From DATKYQ01 sp964640665 (GTDB taxonomy: Bacteria; Myxococcota; B64-G9), in contig CAZXHT010000012.1 in assembly GCA_964640665.1 (NCBI GenBank), positions 22,596 through 86,595 of the forward strand: a DNA stretch of 64,000 nt, read 5' to 3'. The notes under the pieces are model-generated. The model worked only from the letters and a program-made list of their open reading frames with translations. It was not told where the DNA came from and made no database searches. The position numbers were made by a program, and so were the translations under genes. This document shows, piece by piece, positions 27,177 through 34,787 of the stretch (the stretch's first letter is position 1; the number at the start of each line of letters is the position of its first letter).

Positions 27177-28094
27177 TCAGCGGTCTGTAAACTTTTTGGT
27201 TACTGGAGGCTTACGGTAGACGGCCAGCAGGCGGGCCTGTCCGTGAACCATCTTCTTGAGCGGGTACATCAGGTCGAAGTAGCCAAGCGACAGATCGAAG
27301 GCGAAACCCACCACGGGAAGCGGGGGCAGGATTAAATAGCGGGCCGAAAGGGCGTAAAGCGAACGCGCCGGGCCGGGGGGGAGATCGTCCTGGCTGGGGT
27401 TGGCGATGGCACGCTCGACGCCTGCCATGGCGGCGGCATCGAAGCGCGAATGGCCGGATGATTCGAACAGCCGGGCCTCGAGCTTGCCCGCCGAGCTTAT
27501 GTTGATCTCGATGATGGCGGTGACCGTCGCACCATAATCGTCGTCGGCGTATGCCGCCCTCTGGATATCGAGCATGGTTGTGTCCACCCGCAGGTAGGGG
27601 TCATCACCAAGCGGCGTGCTGCCGTCGGCCGCGGTTCTGGACGCGTTACGGTACCAGCCTCCAAGCCAGTCCCAGACCGTCTTTGCCAACCATGGGCCGG
27701 AGACCTCGGTAATACGGGGATCCGACACCTGAGAGAAGTCGGGTTCGAAGTAGTGCTGCATACGTCCCGAAAGGTAGTGCCAGCCGGGGTCGACGTTGCC
27801 GCGCGCGGCCCGGTTGCGGGCGGCAATGTCTGCGAAGTAGCCTTCTATTCGGCTTGTGACCAGCTCGCGCTCGGTCAATTCCCTCGGAGCCCAGACTGGA
27901 GGTTGCATCAAGAGCTGCGGGTCGAGCAACAGTTTACGCGGACCGAAAGACGTACGTGGATGCTCGGCAGGCACCGGCTTTTCTGAATCCGCTGGCGGCG
28001 GCCCTATCATCACCGGCCGGTGTTCCACGTCCTCGCCCAGCAAGAAAAGCGAAAGCAAGCAGACGAGCGCCAGAATTTTTCGATTGCCGAACAT
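27177..28094 (-). CDS. TonB C-terminal-like periplasmic protein
   Basis: 305 residues with an N-terminal hydrophobic anchor (KILALVCLLSLFLLGED), a long periplasmic stretch and a TonB-C-like region near 195-255: ATVTAIIEINISSAGKLEAR, then LFESSGHSRFDAAAMAGVERA. This matches the pattern of TonB-family energy transducers or periplasmic AgmX-like proteins. The linker lacks the usual Pro/Lys repeats. There is no ExbB/ExbD next to it. An ExbD-like gene lies at 6.5 kb. Function is not certain. Confidence 0.65.
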   Translation of the reverse strand: MFGNRKILALVCLLSLFLLGEDVEHRPVMIGPPPADSEKPVPAEHPRTSFGPRKLLLDPQLLMQPPVWAPRELTERELVTSRIEGYFADIAARNRAARGNVDPGWHYLSGRMQHYFEPDFSQVSDPRITEVSGPWLAKTVWDWLGGWYRNASRTAADGSTPLGDDPYLRVDTTMLDIQRAAYADDDYGATVTAIIEINISSAGKLEARLFESSGHSRFDAAAMAGVERAIANPSQDDLPPGPARSLYALSARYLILPPLPVVGFAFDLSLGYFDLMYPLKKMVHGQARLLAVYRKPPVTKKFTDR

Positions 28095-28186
28095 CGTCTA
28101 TTCATGCACCTCGCTACGAAAACTCTCGGCAACAGGTGGATATTTCAATTCGCCGGCCATTGTAGCACTTTTTCAACCCAATGTGA

Positions 28187-28215
28187 TGGACAAGGTGTGA
28201 ATCCATGCCTAGACT
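28187..28215 (+). promoter_or_regulatory. Candidate promoter for the tandem selenoprotein genes
   Basis: TGGACA (28187-28192), a 17-nt spacer, then TAGACT (28210-28215). The -35 matches 5 of 6 and the -10 4 of 6 bases of the sigma-70 consensus. A start near 28222 gives a leader of about 23 nt that contains the CGAGG ribosome site of the first small gene. Confidence 0.5.
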
Positions 28216-28244
28216 GTTACACAAGGGGGCTGCGAGGTTTGAAA

Positions 28245-28430
28245 ATGGACATTGTCTGGTTATTGGTTTTTTTCGGCGTCTGGATCTTGTTGCAAACGGT
28301 GATCCTGCCGCGCCTCGGGGTGTCTACCTGAATGTCCCCCGGGTGCCGATCCGGAGGATCGGACGAGAATGAAGACAACACACCGGGATCAGGCAAGGGA
28401 GAGGAAGACGAAAGTGCCAAAGTGGGTTAG
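28245..28430 (+). CDS. Candidate selenoprotein 1: small membrane protein with in-frame TGA (Sec)
   Basis: Seen: ATG at 28245 (CGAGG 7 nt upstream), 28 codons MDIVWLLVFFGVWILLQTVI then LPRLGVST, an in-frame TGA at 28329-28331, then 32 more codons starting MSPGCRSGGSDENED to a TAG at 28430. One membrane helix is followed by a short hydrophilic acidic tail. The TGA falls in T-U-M-S-P-G-C, a redox-type UxxxxC arrangement. 21 nt after the TGA is the loop of a 7-bp perfect hairpin with loop GGA, within the 16-37 nt range of bacterial SECIS elements. The readthrough end overlaps the next gene's start by 17 nt. Known: such proteins insert Sec with SelB. Inferred: this is a Sec protein; sel genes are not in the window. 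Alternative: a 28-residue peptide ending at the TGA. Confidence 0.65.
28346..28362 (+). promoter_or_regulatory. SECIS-like hairpin 1
   Basis: CCGATCC-GGA-GGATCGG, seven perfect base pairs with a 3-nt loop that begins with GG. The GG starts 21 nt after the TGA at 28331. Bacterial SECIS models require a stem, an apical loop of 3-14 nt with G in the first two positions, and 16-37 nt from the UGA. All three are met by eye; no folding program was run. Confidence 0.6.
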
Positions 28431-28602
28431 ACGTTTAACCAGACCGCTACTTTCTGCCGCGGTCTTCGGAGGTATCGGGGCGCTTCTGAGCCTGGGCGTG
28501 TCCGCCGCCGGCAGCACGTGATCTTTCATGTGCAACCCCGCGGTCGCGGTGCCGGCATTTGCTTTCGGAGGTTTCTTGGTCGGGTTTCCAAAACCCGAAT
28601 GA
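28414..28602 (+). CDS. Candidate selenoprotein 2: small membrane protein with in-frame TGA (Sec)
   Basis: Seen: GTG at 28414 (GAGGA 8 nt upstream), then PKWVRRLTRPLLSAAVFGGI and GALLSLGVSAAGST, an in-frame TGA at 28519-28521, then SFMCNPAVAVPAFAFGGFLV and GFPKPE to a stop at 28602; 62 residues with Sec. The TGA sits between two membrane helices in G-S-T-U-S-F-M-C-N-P. From memory of the family, small two-helix membrane proteins (DUF6132-like, with G-T-C-x-x-x-x-N-P between helices) carry Cys at that place. 20 nt after the TGA begins a GGUC loop, the same loop core as in the E. coli fdhF SECIS. The continuation after the TGA is clearly a membrane helix, as a real protein would have. Confidence 0.65.
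28527..28561 (+). promoter_or_regulatory. SECIS-like hairpin 2
   Basis: Upper stem CCGC/GCGG (28538-28541 with 28546-28549) closes the loop GGTC; a lower stem can form between 28527-28533 and 28555-28561 (TGC with GCA plus A-T, C-G and a G.T pair, one T/T mismatch), with an internal loop between. The GG begins 20 nt after the TGA. The bipartite form with a GGUC loop resembles the E. coli fdhF SECIS. Folding was done by eye. Confidence 0.6.
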
Positions 28603-28614
28603 TCAGCGGGCGGC

Positions 28615-29172
28615 CTATTTTTTCTTTTTCTTCTTTTTATACATGCCGACGAGTTCCGCCTTAGCCAGCACATGTACCTCGATGGCCTTTAGCAGGGCGG
28701 CGCGGGCAGGGGTGTGCAGGTCGGGCAGGAGCGTATCGAGCGCAAACAGCCTTAGAAAATAGCGGTGCCTTCCAATCGGCGGGCAAGGCCCGCCGTAGCC
28801 GGTTTTTTTCCAGCTGTTTTTTCCCTGCAATGTTCCCTTTGGCAGATCGGCCGTTTTAATCGCCTCGGCCAGCCCGCTGGCCGCTGGTGGAATATTATAA
28901 AGCACCCAGTGGACCCAGGTCAGCTTGGGGTTCTTGGGATCGGGCGCATCGGGATCGCTGACGATCAACACCAGGCTCTTGGTGCCCTTGGGTGGATTGG
29001 AAAAGCGCAGGGGCGGCGAGATCTTCCTGCCCTCGCAGGTGTAAACAGTGGGGATTTCGCCCTGGTCGGTAAAGGCTGTAGATTCCAGTTTGAAACCGTC
29101 GCCGGCCGCGGCGCATGGTGAAGCGGCCGCAACCAGCATAACGACCAGCGACAACGGCATCCAGGCGCGCAT
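28615..29172 (-). CDS. PEBP/YbhB-YbcL family protein, secreted
   Basis: 185 residues from the ATG at 29172 (GGGAGG 7 nt upstream). Signal peptide (MRAWMPLSLVVMLVAAASPC), then a Raf-kinase-inhibitor-like fold: IPTVYTCEGRKISPPLRFSN, LVLIVSDPDAPDP, WVHWVLYNIPP and YGGPCPPIGRHRYFLRLFAL. The DPDAP and GPCPP..HRY pocket motifs are intact. The bacterial function of this family is poorly known. It ends in seven lysines (MYKKKKKKK) encoded by an A-rich tract, which is unusual and prone to slippage. Convergent with candidate selenoprotein 2, 12 bp apart. Confidence 0.9.
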   Translation of the reverse strand: MRAWMPLSLVVMLVAAASPCAAAGDGFKLESTAFTDQGEIPTVYTCEGRKISPPLRFSNPPKGTKSLVLIVSDPDAPDPKNPKLTWVHWVLYNIPPAASGLAEAIKTADLPKGTLQGKNSWKKTGYGGPCPPIGRHRYFLRLFALDTLLPDLHTPARAALLKAIEVHVLAKAELVGMYKKKKKKK

Positions 29173-29292
29173 GTTCGACCTCCCTAAAGACCAGCTGAAC
29201 ATGACGTCAGGTTCTCATATTCCCGCTCCCTAAATCAAGCGGTTGCCTTGAAAACCGCGGCGCGATAGTATTTTTTACGGAGACAGGTGGAA

Positions 29293-30048
29293 ATGGATCA
29301 ACTGGCCTTCAAATACTCCACCCCGCCCGCGGTTCGCAGGCGTTTGGTACCGCTGAAGAGCCTGGGTGCGGTCCGCAGGCTGTGGAGCTCGCGGTTCCTG
29401 GCCCACCTTGGACGTCCTTTCGTTGTGCGTTTCACCGACAACTCTTCCACTATGATCTCGTTCAGGAAGCGTGCCGGCGTGATCGAGCTGCGCCTGCACA
29501 ACATGTTCATCGAGGCAAACGACAAGGTGCTCACGGCGCTGGCTGAGTACGTGCGCGGCTCGACACGCGGCAATCGGCTTCTCGATCGATTCATCCAGCA
29601 CAATGCCGGCAAGGTCGGGCGGCGGCGGGGTGCCGCCGGGCTGAGCCCGAAAGGCAAGCGCTTCGATCTCGACGTCATCCGCAACGCGCTCAACCGGGCT
29701 TATTTCCAGGTGCCCGTGGACGTCCCGATCGTCTGGGGGCGAGCAGTCGAAAAGGGGCGCCGGCGCAGCATCCGGCTTGGCTCGTACTCCTTCGAAGACA
29801 AGATGATTCGCATTCACCCGGCCCTTGACGACGAGCGCGTGCCGGCGCACGTCCTGGTCGCGGTCGTGTATCACGAAATGTTGCATCATGCGCTGGGTGC
29901 GACCCGGAGAGGCGCGCGCCAGATAGTGCATACCCGTGAATTCCGGGAGCGTGAACGGGCCTACGTTCACTTCCACAGGGCCGAGGAATGGCAGGACAAG
30001 AACATCAGCCTGCTTCTTCGCAAGAGGCGACGGGCGTCTGAGAATTAG
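29293..30048 (+). CDS. SprT-like zinc metalloprotein
   Basis: 251 residues from the ATG at 29293 (GGAGA upstream; a GTG at 29287 is possible). The zincin motif is YHEMLHHALG (HExxH), at about residue 195, with a downstream HTREFRERERAY that could provide the third ligand, as in SprT/Spartan-type and M48-like proteins. The N-terminal part is basic and includes a conserved-looking FTDNSSTMISFRKRAGVIEL beta region. No signal peptide, so a cytoplasmic protease or DNA/RNA-associated role is likely. Confidence 0.75.
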   Translation: MDQLAFKYSTPPAVRRRLVPLKSLGAVRRLWSSRFLAHLGRPFVVRFTDNSSTMISFRKRAGVIELRLHNMFIEANDKVLTALAEYVRGSTRGNRLLDRFIQHNAGKVGRRRGAAGLSPKGKRFDLDVIRNALNRAYFQVPVDVPIVWGRAVEKGRRRSIRLGSYSFEDKMIRIHPALDDERVPAHVLVAVVYHEMLHHALGATRRGARQIVHTREFRERERAYVHFHRAEEWQDKNISLLLRKRRRASEN

Positions 30049-30111
30049 ACTTGACGAGATCACTCCATGAGCGATAACCTATTATTATCAACGACGTTGT
30101 GAGGTATAGCG

Positions 30112-30654
30112 ATGAGAATGCGATTCGTGAACAAGGGGCTTGCTTTCGCCTTGTCATTTTTCTTCGTTGCGGTGCTGGCCGGCTGCGGGGAAGTGGGGTC
30201 CACCGGAGATGACATCCGGCCGCTCAGGCTGCTTTATGTCTATCCTCAGCAGGGCGAGACTGATGTGCCGCTCAATGCGGCGGTCATCGCCGCTTTCGAT
30301 GACGACGTCTTCGCCGCCGGCGAATGCGAATCGAGCAGCAACGTCAGCGCCGCTACTCTTTACCTGCGTGCCTGTCCGCAAGGCGGCCAAGAGACGCAGG
30401 TGACTGCCTCGGTGATGTGTTCAAGGCTTTACGAAGACGACGGCGTCACCGTCAAGAGGGCGGAGTTGACGACGGCCCTGCTGCAGCCCGATGATCCGCT
30501 TGAGGCGAATGCCAGGTATTGCATTTACATCGACGCCTCTATCAAGAGTGAGAATTCGGACGAACTCGGTGTTACAGACGCCTCTATCAAGAGTGAGAAT
30601 TCGGACGAACTCGGTGTTACAATCGAATCGAGCTTCACGACCGCCGATCACTGA
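30112..30654 (+). CDS. Lipoprotein with Ig-like (Big_5-type) domain
   Basis: 180 residues. Lipobox in VAVLAGCGEV. The mature part starts with LRLLYVYPQQGETDVPLNAA, the pattern P..G..dVplna.i...F that opens bacterial Ig-like Big_5 domains, followed by VIAAFDDDVF. The end contains an exact 15-residue tandem duplication (see repeat). The last residues ESSFTTADH resemble the closing strand. Followed 17 bp on by a similar lipoprotein gene; both probably belong to one transcript. Function unknown. Confidence 0.8.
   Translation: MRMRFVNKGLAFALSFFFVAVLAGCGEVGSTGDDIRPLRLLYVYPQQGETDVPLNAAVIAAFDDDVFAAGECESSSNVSAATLYLRACPQGGQETQVTASVMCSRLYEDDGVTVKRAELTTALLQPDDPLEANARYCIYIDASIKSENSDELGVTDASIKSENSDELGVTIESSFTTADH
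30532..30621 (+). repeat. Exact 45-bp tandem duplication inside a lipoprotein gene
   Basis: 30532-30576 and 30577-30621 are identical over 45 bases. Each encodes DASIKSENSDELGVT, so the reading frame is kept. The perfect identity implies a very recent duplication or selection for copy number. Confidence 0.98.
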
Positions 30655-30671
30655 TGGTCCAGGGAGAACCC

Positions 30672-31190
30672 ATGAACACGCGTACCTGTATTTTGTTTGT
30701 TATTGCGGCCGCGGCCCTGGCGGCGGCCTGTGGCGAACCGGCAGTCTCCAACCCCGACGCGCTGGCGGTGAAGTTCATTCCGCTGAACGGCGCGCGCAAT
30801 GTCGAGCTGACGGTTATCCCGGCCGTTTTCTTCTCGGCCGAAGTGGATCCGTCGTCGGTAAACGCCGATTCGGTGTTTCTGCAGTCATCGTCTCCCTGGA
30901 GTTGCAGCCTGCAAGATGACAAAGAGGTCTGCGTCTGTCCGGACAGCTGGCAGAAGGTGACCACCGGAACTGCGCAGGTTTCCGGAGACGATCCGAACGT
31001 AATCGAGTACACGCTCAGCGGCGGTCTTGCGGCACAGAGTTGCTACGCGCTGGTCGTAACCATAGCCGTGCGCGGAAAGATACAGGGGCCCCTGCAAGCC
31101 ATGGGCCTGCGCGCCGCTGACAAGCAAGCGCTAGGCCTCGATTCGAGCGTCAAAGTAGGCGCCATCGAGGACTTCTGGACGAGAGAATAA
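30672..31190 (+). CDS. Lipoprotein, Ig-like fold, paralogue of the previous gene
   Basis: 172 residues from the ATG at 30672 (AGGGAG 6 nt upstream). Lipobox LAAAC. The mature start LAVKFIPLNGARNVELTVIP repeats the P..GA.nV..... pattern of the preceding gene, followed by VFFSAEVDPSSVNADSVFLQ. Two Cys pairs (WSCSLQDDKEVCVC) may form disulfides. It has no identified function; the pair looks like a duplicated surface lipoprotein. Confidence 0.8.
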   Translation: MNTRTCILFVIAAAALAAACGEPAVSNPDALAVKFIPLNGARNVELTVIPAVFFSAEVDPSSVNADSVFLQSSSPWSCSLQDDKEVCVCPDSWQKVTTGTAQVSGDDPNVIEYTLSGGLAAQSCYALVVTIAVRGKIQGPLQAMGLRAADKQALGLDSSVKVGAIEDFWTRE

Positions 31191-31203
31191 TCCCGCGCCA
31201 AAT

Positions 31204-32463
31204 TCAGGGAGTGACGATTAGCTTACCGGGATCTTTTTTCTCGCCCTCGGCGGGCGGACTCTCCGGGGGGCTCATCTGAGCTACTATTTCCTCCGGGCTT
31301 CTGAACAACTTGTCGACCAGGCGCACGAAGAACGGGCTGTCGAGGGGGGCAAAACCCTCCTGGTCGAGTTGCCGGGCCGCCGCCGCCGTTTGCAGGGCGG
31401 CGTCTTCCTTGGCGCATTGCCTCAAGTGGGCGGCCATTTCGAAAAGTCTCGCCTGATAGCGCTCACGGCCCTTTTCATCCCCGACAAGGTCGACGACGGC
31501 GTCGTCCAGTGCCTTCTTGACCTGGTCGACTTTTTGGGCACTGTTGATCGCAACCTGGCTGGATTCGATCTCCTTGAACCTGGCCTGTATTTTCTCGAGA
31601 GCTTCCTCGGCGGGAAGCCAGTCGGAAAACTCGGGCAACTCGTGCAGTTGAGCAGCATCCGCGTACAGGCCGGCGGCCTTTTCAGTCTCCTCCGCCGAAA
31701 AAGCGTCGCGCGGGTCGGGGATCGGCACAACTTTGAATTCTGGCAACTCGCCGGAGGCTTCCAGGTAGCCCTCTGGCAGGGGCCGGGACGCTTCGCGGCC
31801 AAGGGACACGGCCCTGGCTATTCGTTGCCGGGCCTCGGCGTAGGAGATTTCGACCATCGAGACCTCATCTGAGTTGAGGATCTCTTGCAGCAGGCGCCGG
31901 TAGCGATTTCTGCCGATCACCCCGCCGGAAAACTCGACCAGGCCGTCTGTATCGTTGACCTCCGACTGGTAAACCGCAACGCCGCCGTGCGTGTAGCGCG
32001 CCAGCCAGATCATGCGGCTGCCCTTCCCTGTTACCGGGGAGATGTAGCAAGGCAACTCCGGATCCTCGGTGGATACGTTGCGATCGAGGATCGAAGAGCC
32101 GCTTTCCTCACCGGCCGAAACCGTAAGACCGCGACTGCGCATCCTGTGGATGATGCGCTTGGCTTCTTTCTTGACCAGCTTGTCGGCGGCCATGTTGAGA
32201 AGGTCACTGAGCAAGTCGTCGTCTTGCTCTCGCTCGGCCAGGAGCAAAAAAGCCACCTGGAATGAAGCAGGCAGCTTAACGACCTCGCGCGGGTCGGCGC
32301 CACCCACCATTCCCTTGGCACGCTCGAAGTGCTGCTGGAAATCTTTGTCAGAAAGGCCCGCCCGCGCCGCCAGGGATGCCAGGCCTGAGTTGTCTCCAGA
32401 CTCGAGGCTCGCAGCCAGGAGTTCATCGAAGGACTGGCCGGCCTTCTTTTTCTTCTTTCCCAT
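31204..32463 (-). CDS. Conserved-looking hypothetical cytoplasmic protein
   Basis: 419 residues, no signal peptide. Lys-rich start (MGKKKKKAGQSFDELLAASL), then mostly helical, acidic sequence. A central beta-rich part (SRMIWLARYTHGGVAVYQSE, VEFSGGVIGRNRYRRLL) divides two helical regions. The C-terminus is Pro/Glu-rich. I do not recognise the family. It is on the same strand as rlmN but 77 bp from it; co-transcription is possible. Confidence 0.75.
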   Translation of the reverse strand: MGKKKKKAGQSFDELLAASLESGDNSGLASLAARAGLSDKDFQQHFERAKGMVGGADPREVVKLPASFQVAFLLLAEREQDDDLLSDLLNMAADKLVKKEAKRIIHRMRSRGLTVSAGEESGSSILDRNVSTEDPELPCYISPVTGKGSRMIWLARYTHGGVAVYQSEVNDTDGLVEFSGGVIGRNRYRRLLQEILNSDEVSMVEISYAEARQRIARAVSLGREASRPLPEGYLEASGELPEFKVVPIPDPRDAFSAEETEKAAGLYADAAQLHELPEFSDWLPAEEALEKIQARFKEIESSQVAINSAQKVDQVKKALDDAVVDLVGDEKGRERYQARLFEMAAHLRQCAKEDAALQTAAAARQLDQEGFAPLDSPFFVRLVDKLFRSPEEIVAQMSPPESPPAEGEKKDPGKLIVTP

Positions 32464-32540
32464 GAATCATACCGCCTTCCCGGGTTCGAGGCCCGGGGAT
32501 TATCCACGAGAGCATCGGTTCGCGCAACCGTTTTTTGTTT

Positions 32541-33581
32541 TCAGCAAAGTTGTCCGCAGGCAGCCTGGATGTCCAGGCCCCTGGGGCGCCGGTTTTCGCA
32601 AAAGAAGCCCGCGCTTTGAAGTTGTTTGCGAATAGCGGCCATGCGCTCCGGTGGGCAGGGGGCCAGGTCCTCCGGAGCCGGCTTGGGACCTTGGTTGAAT
32701 GGCAGGATGTTGATCCGGATCCGTTTTTTGTGAGCGGCCCAAAACTCCATCAGCAGATCGATGTCGGATGGCCTGTCGTTGATCTGCTTGATCATGATCA
32801 TCTCCACCAGGAGCAGTGAGCGCCGGCTTTGCAGCACATCAACGAAGGCCTCGCGCAAATCGGCATTGTGGTGGCGGGTGGTGGGGATCAGCCGGCGCCT
32901 GACTTCGTCGTCCGCGGCGTGCAGCGACCAGGCCAGGTTGCAGTTCAGGGTCTTCAGGCGTCCGATGGCCCTGGGAGAGGGGCCGATGGTGGACAGGGTG
33001 ATGCGTCTGGGCGCCAGGCGCCAGCCATGAGGATGGCTGATGATGGCGATGGCCTGTTGCACCGCGTCGAAGTTGTCCAGGGGTTCACCCATGCCCATGA
33101 GCACCACATTGCTGACCGGGGCCAGCGATGCTGCTTTGAGCTCTTGTTGGGCCAGGTTGATCTGGTAGACGATTTCTCCGGTGCTCAAATGGCGGGTGAG
33201 GCCCATTTGACCGGTGGCACAAAAGCGGCAGCCCCGGGCACAGCCCACCTGGGTGGAGATGCAGACAGTGGTTCGCTTGTCGTTGGGAATAATGACGGTC
33301 TCCACCAGGCATCCGTCTGTCAGCTTGACCCGCAGCTTGCGAGTGCCGTCGGCGGAAATTTTTTTGGCGTCTTGTACCCCGGGCACAAGCTGAAAACGAT
33401 TGGCCAGCAGTTTTTTGAGCCGGGCGGAAAGGCGCTCGCTGGTTAGGGGGGGTTTAACGTCGCGTAGCAGGGCCCAGACCTCTTTAGCGCGGCCCGATCC
33501 GCCGATTTGCTCGGCCAACTGGTTTGGATGCAGGGAGAAAAAATCTATAGCGTCGTTTGGGTCCAAGGATGAATCTTGCAT
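32541..33581 (-). CDS. rlmN: 23S rRNA (A2503-C2)/tRNA (A37-C2) methyltransferase RlmN
   Basis: 346 residues from the ATG at 33581. Radical SAM core: CARGCRFCATGQMG (CxxxCxxC), preceded by TTVCISTQVGCARGCRFC. Other family features are NVVLMGMGEPLDNFDAV, ITLSTIGPSPRA and NLAWSLHAADDEVRRRLIP, and the late Cys in FFCENRRPRGLDIQAACGQL. It methylates C2 of an adenosine via a methyl-cysteine relay. The start is uncertain: no clear ribosome site precedes the ATG, and a TTG at 33605 is possible. Confidence 0.95.
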   Translation of the reverse strand: MQDSSLDPNDAIDFFSLHPNQLAEQIGGSGRAKEVWALLRDVKPPLTSERLSARLKKLLANRFQLVPGVQDAKKISADGTRKLRVKLTDGCLVETVIIPNDKRTTVCISTQVGCARGCRFCATGQMGLTRHLSTGEIVYQINLAQQELKAASLAPVSNVVLMGMGEPLDNFDAVQQAIAIISHPHGWRLAPRRITLSTIGPSPRAIGRLKTLNCNLAWSLHAADDEVRRRLIPTTRHHNADLREAFVDVLQSRRSLLLVEMIMIKQINDRPSDIDLLMEFWAAHKKRIRINILPFNQGPKPAPEDLAPCPPERMAAIRKQLQSAGFFCENRRPRGLDIQAACGQLC

Positions 33582-33715
33582 AGCAGTGGTGGAAGAAAAA
33601 GGCAACTCCAGAGATGGGTGACGGAGAAGCCGCTTGACTGGCGCGGCCTTGTAAAATACGATCGCTACACTTGGGTGCCGTTGATTGTTGCAGGCGATTG
33701 GAAGGAGCTTTTCGG

Positions 33716-34609
33716 ATGTCGTTCGACGTGGTCGGGGTTGGACACTGCGCGGTTGATTATCTGGGGATTGTCGAGCGCTATCCGGACATGGACTCCAAGG
33801 TCGAGCTATCCGAGTTCTCCATGCAGGGCGGCGGGCCGGTGGCCACCGCCATGGTGACGCTGGCCACGCTTGGAGCCAGCGCCTCGTTCATCGGCAAGAT
33901 CTCCGACGACGATTTCGGGATGTTCATCCGCCACGGGCTGCGAGAGGCCGGCGTCGATACGAGCGGGTTGGTGATAGAGCGCGACCTGGTCTCGCCGATC
34001 AGCTTCATTGCGGTCGAGCGCAAGACGGCCAAGCGAACAGTCTTCTGGACGCGCGGAAACGTGCCCGATCTTGCGCCCGAGGAGATCGATTTTTCGATTA
34101 TCGACGACGCCAAGGTGCTGCACGTGGACGGTATCCAGATGGAGGCCCAGATAGCCGCAGCGCGTTACGCCGGGCAAAAGGGCGTGCATGTCGTTTACGA
34201 TGCAGGTTCGCCGCGCGAGGGTATGGACGAACTGATTGCGGCCACCGACACGCTGATCGCATCCGAGCGTTTCGCCGCCGAGATGGGCTCGGGCGCCCTG
34301 GCCGAGAGTCTCAAGAAGTTGAGCGCCATGGGTCCCGGAACGGTCGTGATCACCATTGGCGAAGACGGGTCGGTGGGCATGGAACACGATGAAACCTACA
34401 TCGTGCCGGCCCTGGCGGTTGAGGCGGTCGATACAACCGGCGCCGGCGATGTCTACCACGGTGCCTACATTTTCGGGTTGCTCAACGGATTCGGCCTTCG
34501 CGAGAGGATGCGCCTCGCATCGGCCGCCGCCGCTTTAAAGTGCCGTTCGCTGGGCGGGAGAGCGGGAATACCCACGATCGAAGAAGTTCAACAGGCGCTG
34601 GCGCTGTAA
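33716..34609 (+). CDS. PfkB-family carbohydrate kinase
   Basis: 297 residues from the ATG at 33716 (AAGGAG 9 nt upstream). First PfkB motif region FSMQGGGPVATAMVTLATLG, second DTTGAGDVYHGAYIFG with the catalytic Asp and the anion hole GAGD. The FDVVGVGHCAVD start is typical of ribokinase-like proteins. It phosphorylates a sugar or nucleoside; the substrate is not evident. No sugar-transport genes adjoin. Confidence 0.93.
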   Translation: MSFDVVGVGHCAVDYLGIVERYPDMDSKVELSEFSMQGGGPVATAMVTLATLGASASFIGKISDDDFGMFIRHGLREAGVDTSGLVIERDLVSPISFIAVERKTAKRTVFWTRGNVPDLAPEEIDFSIIDDAKVLHVDGIQMEAQIAAARYAGQKGVHVVYDAGSPREGMDELIAATDTLIASERFAAEMGSGALAESLKKLSAMGPGTVVITIGEDGSVGMEHDETYIVPALAVEAVDTTGAGDVYHGAYIFGLLNGFGLRERMRLASAAAALKCRSLGGRAGIPTIEEVQQALAL

Positions 34610-34672
34610 GGCCATTTAAGGGTGTCCAAGCGCGCTCGCCCTTATTTTTTGCGGGTCAGGGGCATTTTGGTC

Positions 34673-34701
34673 TTGACAGCCATGGTTGGCTTGGGTACAC
34701 T
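34673..34701 (+). promoter_or_regulatory. Strong sigma-70-like promoter of the HU gene
   Basis: TTGACA (34673-34678), a 17-nt spacer, TACACT (34696-34701). The transcript would start near 34708, about 80 nt before the HU ATG. The same hexamer pair with the same spacing occurs upstream of the antitoxin gene at 63.5 kb. Confidence 0.75.
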
Positions 34702-34787
34702 CCGGTCTACTTGGAAGCAATTTTGTGTGTCTTGTTGCTTTCCTTATGGAGAGCAAGTTTGCAGGTAATTCAGCTACGGGAGGAGAA

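Noticed and set aside
28581..28597. Perfect CGGGTTT/AAACCCG hairpin as a terminator of the selenoprotein pair
   Set aside because: The T-rich stretch starts about 18 nt too far downstream; not a canonical terminator.
28389..28673. Minus-strand 94-residue ORF across the second candidate selenoprotein
   Set aside because: It has no ribosome site, its composition is unlike a real protein, and it lies antisense to a better gene model with a promoter and SECIS hairpin.
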